From Bacteroidales bacterium (GTDB lineage: Bacteria; Bacteroidota; Bacteroidia; Bacteroidales; UBA932): DNA of 10,969 nt. The notes below the pieces were generated by a model that was given only the letters and a program-made list of their open reading frames with translations, had not been told where the DNA came from and did no database searches. A program made the position numbers and the translations under genes. The stretch spans positions 1 to 10,969 of the forward strand of contig JAEDMF010000050.1 of assembly GCA_016303175.1 (NCBI GenBank). Reading direction: 5' to 3'. Shown piece after piece: positions 1 through 5,047 of the stretch (positions are counted from its first letter, which is position 1; each line of letters begins with the position of its first letter).

Positions 1-26
1 GCAAGGAAGTTGACGCAGCGCAGCCA

Positions 27-123
27 CCGGCCGGAGCCGTAGGCGCAGGCCGCTTGCCCCTGAAAGGGGCTGTCAGCGAAGCTGACTGGGGTTGAGAAGG
101 AGAAGCGCCTGCCCCGCAGGCGC
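27..123. repeat. Cluster of GC-rich hairpins in non-coding DNA
   Basis: No convincing coding region lies in the first 125 bases. The stretch holds a palindrome CCGGCCGG (27-34), a 5-bp stem gcccc/ggggc around a 5-base loop (56-70), a 6-bp stem gtcagc/gctgac around GAA (72-86), and a perfect 8-bp stem gcgcctgc/gcaggcgc around CCC (105-123). The cccc run at 57-60 could alternatively pair with gggg at 88-91. Such a row of short perfect stems looks like a dispersed intergenic palindromic element rather than a gene. Its copy number cannot be judged from one window. It lies downstream of the tmRNA in the direction of tmRNA transcription. Confidence 0.5.
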
Positions 124-125
124 GT

Positions 126-189
126 ATCTCCACAGATAAGAAAATGGCCCCCAGCATAGCTGGAAGGCCATTTTCTTATCTGTGGAGAT
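126..189 (-). terminator. Long perfect hairpin at the tmRNA 3' end, probable (bidirectional) terminator
   Basis: Bases 126-149 and 166-189 are perfect 24-base inverted repeats. The 16-base spacer holds a further 5-bp stem (151-155 with 159-163, loop ATA). Read on the minus strand, the core is a GGCC stem followed by ATTTTCTTATCT, so it could serve as a rho-independent terminator for the tmRNA. The matching A-rich flank means it could also stop transcription coming from the left. The stem runs beyond a normal terminator: its outer seven bases are the 3' acceptor strand of the tmRNA itself. Termination is inferred from structure. Confidence 0.65.
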
Positions 190-578
190 GGGCGGACTCG
201 AACCGCCGTCCAAACAACTTGCCGAAAGGCTTTCTACACGCTTATCCTTTCTTTGATTGTCGGGAGCAGAATGCCGGAAGGCAGGCCATCTGAACCTTAT
301 CCCCTAAGTCTTGGCGGAGGTGTAAGGGAGTCCCTCCGTGCATCCGGTTTTGGATGATATCCCGGAATCCTCACTGAACCGGCCTAAAGCGAGGTGGGAC
401 ATACGTCGGCGAAGCAGCCTTGGCCCCGCGGATTAATGCAGTTTCCTTGGGAAACTAGCAAGCGTAAGAATAAGAGTAGTTGCCTACTATAGTTTGAAAG
501 CTGAGATTTACGGGCAAACTTCCGACGCCCGGCGTGCTTACCATCCAACACAGATGCTGTCAAAACCAAAACATCCCC
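183..578 (-). ncRNA. ssrA: tmRNA (transfer-messenger RNA)
   Basis: This RNA rescues ribosomes stalled on broken mRNAs, adding a peptide tag that marks the product for proteolysis. On the minus strand the 5' end GGGGATG pairs with the 3' CATCTCC (seven pairs, one G-U), leaving A as discriminator. The T arm is GGCGG-TTCGAGT-CCGCC just before the acceptor strand (bases 190 to about 207). The 5' part contains the typical GGTTTTGACAGC region. A perfect hairpin, AGTTTCC-CAA-GGAAACT, follows the tag stop codon, as expected of helix P5. At 396 bases it has a normal length. No CCA is encoded (CA follows the discriminator), so CCA would be added after transcription. The ends are set by acceptor pairing. 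The RNA is one-piece, not permuted. Confidence 0.93.
455..484 (-). other. Predicted tmRNA tag-peptide reading frame
   Basis: After the minus-strand sequence ACTATAGTAG, the frame GGC AAC TAC TCT TAT TCT TAC GCT TGC TAG encodes G-N-Y-S-Y-S-Y-A-C and stops at the foot of the P5 hairpin, where tmRNA tags normally end. Most bacterial tags end in Leu-Ala-Ala or a close variant, and characterised Bacteroidetes tags end in Ala-Ala, so Tyr-Ala-Cys is unusual. The other two frames run through P5 without a nearby stop, which supports this frame. The exact resume codon is inferred: the preceding GTA could in principle be included. Confidence 0.6.
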
Positions 579-595
579 GTTGAATTTCAAGGGTG

Positions 596-626
596 CAAAG
601 ATGGCAAAAGTATCCGAAATTTCAAA
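596..626 (-). promoter_or_regulatory. Probable tmRNA promoter
   Basis: On the minus strand there is a TTTG (-33 element, bases 623-626), a 19-base spacer, and CATCTTTG (-7 element, bases 596-603), which matches TAnnTTTG except for its first base. This is the Bacteroidetes housekeeping promoter layout. The mature tmRNA begins 17 bases beyond the -7 box, leaving a short leader for RNase P to remove. A second match, TACTTTTG, lies nine bases upstream but has no well-placed -33 partner. Confidence 0.6.
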
Positions 627-630
627 ATGT

Positions 631-720
631 TTCGATGCTCAGGCGCGGAAGTCAAGCGGAGGGCCGTTTCGACGCTCAGGCGTGGGAATCCGGGTAGAAA
701 GCCGTTGCTGCGCTCAGGCG
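631..720. repeat. Degenerate 37/38-bp direct repeat at the 3' end of the flavoprotein gene
   Basis: The 9-mer GCTCAGGCG occurs at 637-645, 674-682 and 712-720, with periods of 37 and 38. The first two copies are similar over their whole length: TTCGAyGCTCAGGCG at the start and GCCGT at the end (631-667 and 668-705). The third is a partial copy whose TCA supplies the stop codon (TGA) of the minus-strand flavoprotein gene. The 579-713 interval holds no gene: it contains these repeats and the tmRNA promoter, with no clear terminator for the flavoprotein gene. Confidence 0.6.
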
Positions 721-1280
721 TGAAGCTTTTCAAGCAGGTCGGCAAGGTTTGCGGCAAGGGTGCGCATTGTCTGCATACCCTCGGCATCAGAAGCGACCTC
801 CCCCTCTGCCCTACCGTATGCCAAGTTCCAATACTGCGAGGTGACAATGGGCATATTCTTCATCTGGAAGGGCATCAGCATTGTCTGGTATGCTGCCGTG
901 GCGCCACCCCGACGGCAAACTGCAACGGCCGAAGCAGGCTTTCTCTCAAATACGGCGCCTCCTGCATACATCATTCTCTGTTCCAGGCACAGTAGCTGTC
1001 CCGACGGCTGGCCGTAGTACACGGGCGAGCCCACCACAACAGCATCGCAAGTCTCCATAGTCTCGATTACCCTGTTGACAATATCATCGTCAAAAGCACA
1101 GCGGTTTGCGCCACTTGTCTTGCAGTTGCCGCAGGCAACACATCCGCGGACTGGCTTGTTGCCTATCCAGAATATTTCACTCTCTATGCCATGCTCCGTC
1201 AGCACTTCAGCAATCTCTTTCAGAGCAGTATAAGTATTTCCCGCCTTACGGGGACTTCCGTTTATAAGAAGGACTTTCAT
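714..1280 (-). CDS. Flavodoxin-fold NADPH-dependent FMN reductase / iron-sulfur flavoprotein family
   Basis: A 188-residue cytosolic flavoprotein. The N-terminus MKVLLINGSPRKAGNT holds the FMN phosphate-binding loop (GSPRKAGNT, residues 8-16), and GSPVYYGQPSGQ (84-95) is the second flavin-binding segment. Between them lie four cysteines, C47, C50, C53 and C61 (CxxCxxCx7C). This spacing resembles the 4Fe-4S site of archaeal and clostridial iron-sulfur flavoproteins, which pass electrons in oxidative-stress defence. An upstream in-frame ATG at 1377-1379 would add 33 residues unlike the family, so the start at 1280 is chosen. The gene is divergent from rubrerythrin, fitting a shared redox theme. 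Whether the protein truly holds a cluster, and its physiological substrate, are not visible. The stop codon lies inside a direct repeat. Confidence 0.88.
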   Translation of the reverse strand: MKVLLINGSPRKAGNTYTALKEIAEVLTEHGIESEIFWIGNKPVRGCVACGNCKTSGANRCAFDDDIVNRVIETMETCDAVVVGSPVYYGQPSGQLLCLEQRMMYAGGAVFERKPASAVAVCRRGGATAAYQTMLMPFQMKNMPIVTSQYWNLAYGRAEGEVASDAEGMQTMRTLAANLADLLEKLHA

Positions 1281-1303
1281 AACTTTATAGTGTAATTTTA
1301 TTA

Positions 1304-1311
1304 CAAATATC
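1304..1311 (-). promoter_or_regulatory. Possible -7 element for the flavoprotein gene
   Basis: The minus strand reads GATATTTG, a seven-of-eight match to TAnnTTTG, 23 bases upstream of the flavoprotein ATG. No good TTTG -33 element lies at the expected distance, so the call is weak. It sits in the 104-base divergent region shared with rubrerythrin. Confidence 0.3.
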
Positions 1312-1330
1312 GCGGTTTTCTCCGGATAAT

Positions 1331-1363
1331 CTTGAATGAAATGAAGAAATGTTTGTAATTTTG
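1331..1363 (+). promoter_or_regulatory. Probable promoter of rubrerythrin-clpP
   Basis: TAATTTTG (1356-1363) is a perfect match to the Bacteroidetes -7 consensus TAnnTTTG. CTTG (1331-1334) lies 21 bases upstream as a three-of-four -33 element. Transcription would begin around 1369-1372, giving a very short A-rich leader before the ATG at 1385. No operator palindrome is evident. Confidence 0.6.
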
Positions 1364-1384
1364 CAAAGATAAAAAACACACATT

Positions 1385-1924
1385 ATGGCAAACAAATATG
1401 CAGGTACCCAGACCGAGAAAAATCTGGAAGCGGCTTTCGCCGGTGAGTCTCAGGCTCGCAACAAATATACTTATTTCGCATCACGCGCAAAAAAAGACGG
1501 TTTTGAGCAAATTGCCGCTCTCTTCCTTGAGACAGCAGACAATGAGAAGGAGCACGCAAAACTCTGGTTCAAGGAATTGGAAGGCATAGGCGACACAGCA
1601 GCCAACCTTCTTGAGGCCGCAAAGGGCGAGAACTACGAATGGACCGATATGTACGATGGCTTTGCAAAGACAGCCGAAGCAGAGGGTTTTACAGCGCTTG
1701 CTGCAAAATTCCGCGCTGTTGCAGCCATTGAAAAACGTCACGAGGAGCGTTATCGTGCCCTGTTGCACAATGTAGAGACAGCAGCAGTGTTCGAAAGGTC
1801 AGAAGTCAAGATATGGGAATGCCGCAACTGCGGTCACATCGTAGTCGGCACCAAGGCTCCCGAGCTTTGCCCCGTATGCGCACATCCCAAGGCTTACTTT
1901 GAAATTCACAAAGAGAATTTCTAA
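1385..1924 (+). CDS. rbr: Rubrerythrin
   Basis: A 179-residue non-heme iron peroxidase that reduces hydrogen peroxide to water using electrons from rubredoxin or NADH-linked partners. It is a main peroxide-defence protein of anaerobes and acts in the cytosol. The N-terminal four-helix ferritin-like domain (about 1-135) carries the di-iron ligands: E21 in GESQARN, E54 and H57 (ExxH), an acidic pair near E98/E100, and E116/H119 (ExxH). The C-terminal rubredoxin-like domain binds one Fe through C146, C149, C162 and C165 (CRNC and CPVC). Length and domain order are those of classical rubrerythrin. The ATG at 1385 follows an A-rich leader typical of Bacteroidetes. clpP follows in the same frame after one stop codon, so the two are very probably co-transcribed. 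Confidence 0.97.
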   Translation: MANKYAGTQTEKNLEAAFAGESQARNKYTYFASRAKKDGFEQIAALFLETADNEKEHAKLWFKELEGIGDTAANLLEAAKGENYEWTDMYDGFAKTAEAEGFTALAAKFRAVAAIEKRHEERYRALLHNVETAAVFERSEVKIWECRNCGHIVVGTKAPELCPVCAHPKAYFEIHKENF

Positions 1925-1927
1925 AGC

Positions 1928-2593
1928 GTGAAAACAGATTTCGAGAGATTTGCCGGGGCTAGCTCCGGCATTAGTTCATTGGCGTTGTCACAGTACATCG
2001 GTGCAGTGAACTCCTACCTCAATCCCAGCATTATAGAGGAGAGAAAGCTCAATGTTGCTGCAATGGATGTGTTCTCCCGTCTTATGATGGATCGCATCAT
2101 CTGGCTGGGAGTCCAGATAGACAACGATGTTGCAAACATTCTGCAGGCGCAGCTGCTGTATCTGGAGTCCACCGATCCCACGGCAGAAATCTCAATGTAC
2201 ATCAACACTCCGGGAGGTTCAGTGAGCGCAGGTCTCGGAATCTACGACACAATGCAGTTGATATCGCCCGATGTGGCGACAATATGCACCGGAATGGCGG
2301 CAAGTATGGGCAGCATATTGCTCTGTGCCGGTGCAAAAGGCAAAAGGGCGGCTCTCCCCCACTCCAGGGTAATGATTCACCAGCCTCTGGGCGGAGTGCA
2401 GGGTCAGGCATCCGACATACTGATTGAGGCGAAGGAAATTGAAAAATGCCGAGCCGAGCTCTATTCCATTATATCAGAGCATAGCGGGCAAAGTTACGAA
2501 AAGGTATTTGCCGACGCCGACAGGAATTTCTGGATGACCAGCCAGGAAGCCCTGGAATACGGAATGATTGACAAGGTGCTCGGCAAGAAATAG
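1928..2593 (+). CDS. clpP: ATP-dependent Clp protease proteolytic subunit ClpP
   Basis: A 221-residue serine peptidase that forms the 14-subunit chamber fed by ClpX, ClpA or ClpC. The ClpP fold is full length, with Ser126 in GMAASMGS, His151 in VMIHQPLGG and Asp198 in DADRNFWM as the catalytic triad. The oxyanion-region motif YINTPGGSVSAGLG spans 91-104. The N-terminal 45 residues, including LNPSIIEERKLNV, resemble Bacteroides ClpP. The start must be GTG at 1928, because the next in-frame ATG (codon 46) would remove conserved sequence. It begins three bases after the rubrerythrin stop. Bacteroidetes clpP often sits between tig and clpX; neither is adjacent here, so this could be a relocated sole copy or a second paralogue. 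A rho-independent terminator follows. Confidence 0.95.
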   Translation: MKTDFERFAGASSGISSLALSQYIGAVNSYLNPSIIEERKLNVAAMDVFSRLMMDRIIWLGVQIDNDVANILQAQLLYLESTDPTAEISMYINTPGGSVSAGLGIYDTMQLISPDVATICTGMAASMGSILLCAGAKGKRAALPHSRVMIHQPLGGVQGQASDILIEAKEIEKCRAELYSIISEHSGQSYEKVFADADRNFWMTSQEALEYGMIDKVLGKK

Positions 2594-2626
2594 CCTGCAG
2601 CTCTATAAATAGCCTGCAGCTCTATA
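2591..2626 (+). repeat. Tandem 17-bp repeat containing the clpP stop codon
   Basis: TAGCCTGCAGCTCTATA occurs at 2591-2607 and again at 2610-2626, a perfect 17-base repeat with a 19-base period. The first three bases of copy one are the clpP stop codon TAG. The period is not a multiple of three, so the second TAG is out of frame. It looks like a slippage duplication between the gene end and its terminator. Confidence 0.85.
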
Positions 2627-2635
2627 CAGCAAAGA

Positions 2636-2678
2636 GGGTAGCTGAAAATGTCGCTTAGACTGTCAGTTACCCTTTTTT
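2636..2678 (+). terminator. Rho-independent terminator after clpP
   Basis: GGGTAGCTGA (2636-2645) pairs with TCAGTTACCC (2663-2672), ten pairs with one G-U, followed directly by TTTTTT (2673-2678). The loop is 17 bases. Read on the minus strand the same stem is followed by TCTTT, so it may also weakly terminate the converging six-gene operon, which shows no better terminator of its own. Confidence 0.85.
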
Positions 2679-2722
2679 GTATATTGATGTGTCGGACAGC
2701 CCCTGCAGGGCAAGCTGGCGGA

Positions 2723-2884
2723 CTTGTCAGCAGCCGCAGCAATGCAGGGGCGTAGGCAAGCAGGCAGGGCAAGCGAGCCGTCTTGTCAGCAGCCGCAGCA
2801 GTGCAGGGGCGTAGGCAGGCAGGCAGGCAGGGCAAGCAAGCGGACCGTCTTATCAGCAGCCGCAGCAGTGCAGGGGCGTAGGCA
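2723..2884. repeat. Three-copy GC-rich minisatellite at the convergent junction
   Basis: A 36-base core (CTTrTCAGCAGCCGCAGCA then rTGCAGGGGCGTAGGCA) occurs at 2723-2758, 2782-2817 and 2849-2884. Periods are 59 and 67. The eight-base difference equals two extra GGCA tetranucleotides in the linker after copy two, so both the long unit and the tetranucleotide run vary. The array is bounded by the palindromes CCCTGCAGGG (2701-2710) and GGCAGGCCTGCC (2881-2892). The third copy encodes the last ten residues and the stop codon of the minus-strand EF-hand gene. The 2594-2852 interval otherwise holds only the clpP-end repeat and terminator, with no gene. Confidence 0.85.
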
Positions 2885-5027
2885 GGCCTGCCCAGGCAAA
2901 CATATTGCAGAGCCAGAGGACAACGAGCACGAGGACGGCCAAAATCACCGCAACAGTGATGGCCACCTTCTGCCAAGTTGCAAGGCCTGCGGCGGCATAA
3001 GGATCCTTGAGCTTGAGTTTGGGGAACCTGGCAATTTCCGTAAGGCTCTCTCCGAAAAGAATGCTTATACGCGACGATGCATTGACAGCCCAGCCGTTGG
3101 CATTGAGCAGCGGAGCGATGTTCCTGCGCCTGAGCTTCAGCCAGGCCATAACCATTGAGGGTCCTGAAACTGCCAGCAATATGCCCAGAATGCAAAGGAT
3201 GACCTGCCACCAGTTCAACGCACCAAGGCCCTTGGCCACGCTCACCAGGGCTGTACCTATGGCACCTAAAGCCACGCTGAAGGCAGCAATGATGCCGGCG
3301 AACTTACCTATGTCGAAAGGAAGGGCCTGAACGGGCTTGCCATCGGGTCCGGTACCTGCAAGTTTAGGTCCCTCATTGATTTTGGCATTGGCCTCCTTCA
3401 TTATCTCGGCATCCTTGTCCGCCGCTCTCTTGTTGATGAGATTCTCAACGGTTTTGGCCATACGCCTGTAGGGAGACCAGAAAGCCTGACCTATGCTTAT
3501 GGGATTGTCTATCACCTTGGTGATTACGGCATCCCACTCGCATCCGCTGTTGTCATAGAAGATGGCATTCTTTCCGACGGTCAAATCGCCCACCTCGCCC
3601 ACAGTTACGGCCGCGACGATCTGCAGCTTTGCAGGCTTGCTCTTGGAAGTACAGTCACAATAGACTAGGAACATCCCGCTTGCCGGAGCCATAGCATTAT
3701 GCTTGGCCATATCTGCCACCTTCATACAGAAATGACAGGCGCGCTGATCGACAATAAGGGTACCGCACTGGAAGACGGCTGAAGTGACGGGATTCTTGTC
3801 ATAGAAATCCTGAAGAGTCACAAAATTCCTGAGCAGGCGCCCGAAATCGCGCAAGAGATGGAGGAATTTGTCAAGGGTGGCTATGCTTTCTGCCTCGCTC
3901 TTGAGAGCAAGATCCTTTTCTACCAGTTCCAGCAGTGCAGCCTTCCTATCCTGAGAAAGCAACTCCTCAACGGTCTGCAGCCCAAGCGGCTCCACTTCTG
4001 CTCCTACCTTCGAAGCCTTCCACGCAGAATATGCGTCGAAACTCCTACCGAAGGCGTTCCAGTCCTCCTCTGTCATACTTGAGGCATTTGCGAAAGCCAC
4101 CTTGCGTATCATCTCGAAGCGGGCAGCCCACACGGGATTGATGCCGGCCTTGAGGTCAAGCTCCTGTGCGGCTGAAATGTGAGACAAAGGATATGAAGCA
4201 AGCTCTTCGGTGCGGGACAACAGGTTTTCGGAGCTGATGGCCTCGATTCTGGAGGTCTGAATATCCAGGGCGGCAGCACTTGCGGGAGAGAAGGCGGCAA
4301 GACGCGAACGTAGGAAATAATCCTTTACCTTGGCGTCCAAAGCCTTGTAGGCATCGAACAATTTGTCACTATCCTCGCCGTAGGGAGCATCCACTTTGGC
4401 ATCATTCCAGCCCTTGTAGGCCTCCAGCGCCGTATAAAAAGCCTCGATTTTGGCGGCATCAACCCCTTCAGCGCCACTTCTGTCCGCAACGCTGCCCATC
4501 GTCGTGATGATGGCATTCACAGCAGCCTTATCCTCGGCCTCATCCGAAGATGCTACAGTAATGACGCCGTCGCCGTTGAAGCGTGTCCTGGCGAATATAG
4601 CGGCAACATCTACAGTGTCCGCAAGAGATATGCTCTGGCTGTCTGACTTCCCAAGATTAGTCAAAACCTGCTTTGCCGTCCTTGCAAGTGTCTGTCCCTC
4701 GGCACTATCCTTCTTAAAATCAGTCAACAGGACATTATCCCTGCCTTCCAGAAGAATATCAGGATTCTCCACAATGGAACAGAGCCACTTTGATGTGGCC
4801 AAAATATCGTTTACACGGATTTTCCCGTCATTGTCGTTGTCGGCATACCTTAGACTCGCCTCATCTATCTCCAGCCCGCTCACAGGACAGGAAAGCACTG
4901 TCCACATCTTGGGATCGAGTTCTCCCAAATGCTCAATATCACTTCCGGAAACAATTTTGACGCGAGTTGAACCACCGATATTTTCGAAGTGCCACTCGTA
5001 TTTCTTTGATTTAACAAACTTTGCCAT
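2853..5027 (-). CDS. Large membrane-anchored EF-hand protein of unknown function
   Basis: A 724-residue protein that I cannot name. It has no signal peptide. Residues 63-74 (DNDNDGKIRVND) form a complete EF-hand calcium loop with Asp at 1, 3, 5 and 12. A second, degenerate loop (around 149-160, FNGDGVIT) keeps only two ligand positions. The middle, to about 570, looks soluble, mostly helical and acidic. It has a cysteine-rich patch (CHFC and YCDC) in the 400s. Three membrane segments follow: about 576-597, 606-628 and 688-709. Between the second and third lies ANGWAVNASSRISILFG, which I believe recurs in uncharacterised Bacteroidetes proteins of this build. It is last in the operon, 20 bases after the symporter, so it may sense calcium or anchor or regulate the complex (inference). 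The final ten residues come from the minisatellite. Confidence 0.8.
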   Translation of the reverse strand: MAKFVKSKKYEWHFENIGGSTRVKIVSGSDIEHLGELDPKMWTVLSCPVSGLEIDEASLRYADNDNDGKIRVNDILATSKWLCSIVENPDILLEGRDNVLLTDFKKDSAEGQTLARTAKQVLTNLGKSDSQSISLADTVDVAAIFARTRFNGDGVITVASSDEAEDKAAVNAIITTMGSVADRSGAEGVDAAKIEAFYTALEAYKGWNDAKVDAPYGEDSDKLFDAYKALDAKVKDYFLRSRLAAFSPASAAALDIQTSRIEAISSENLLSRTEELASYPLSHISAAQELDLKAGINPVWAARFEMIRKVAFANASSMTEEDWNAFGRSFDAYSAWKASKVGAEVEPLGLQTVEELLSQDRKAALLELVEKDLALKSEAESIATLDKFLHLLRDFGRLLRNFVTLQDFYDKNPVTSAVFQCGTLIVDQRACHFCMKVADMAKHNAMAPASGMFLVYCDCTSKSKPAKLQIVAAVTVGEVGDLTVGKNAIFYDNSGCEWDAVITKVIDNPISIGQAFWSPYRRMAKTVENLINKRAADKDAEIMKEANAKINEGPKLAGTGPDGKPVQALPFDIGKFAGIIAAFSVALGAIGTALVSVAKGLGALNWWQVILCILGILLAVSGPSMVMAWLKLRRRNIAPLLNANGWAVNASSRISILFGESLTEIARFPKLKLKDPYAAAGLATWQKVAITVAVILAVLVLVVLWLCNMFAWAGLPTPLHCCGC

Positions 5028-5047
5028 AAATTGAAGATTTTAGGAAT

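Noticed and set aside
126..189. Attachment site of an element integrated at ssrA
   Set aside because: Integration at ssrA leaves direct repeats of the 3' end. Here the copy is inverted and 16 bases away, and no integrase gene is in the window.
183..210. Ordinary tRNA gene suggested by the T arm and acceptor 3' strand
   Set aside because: The matching 5' acceptor strand is 370 bases away and a tag frame lies between, so this is the tRNA-like part of tmRNA.
384..590. Small minus-strand open frame
   Set aside because: It falls within the tmRNA gene. Pairing of the acceptor stem, T arm and P5 explains the sequence better.
534..995. Plus-strand open frame of 153 codons
   Set aside because: It overlaps the tmRNA 5' end, its promoter and the antisense of the flavoprotein gene, with no recognisable protein.
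2723..2884. CRISPR array
   Set aside because: There are only three cores, the linkers are related to each other instead of being unique spacers, the GGCA runs are tandem slippage units, and no cas gene is near.
2494..3210. Minus-strand 238-codon frame with a Leu/Cys/Ala-rich repeat translation
   Set aside because: It crosses clpP's end, a terminator and the minisatellite, and overlaps the EF-hand gene in another frame. Its repetitive protein simply reflects the DNA repeats.
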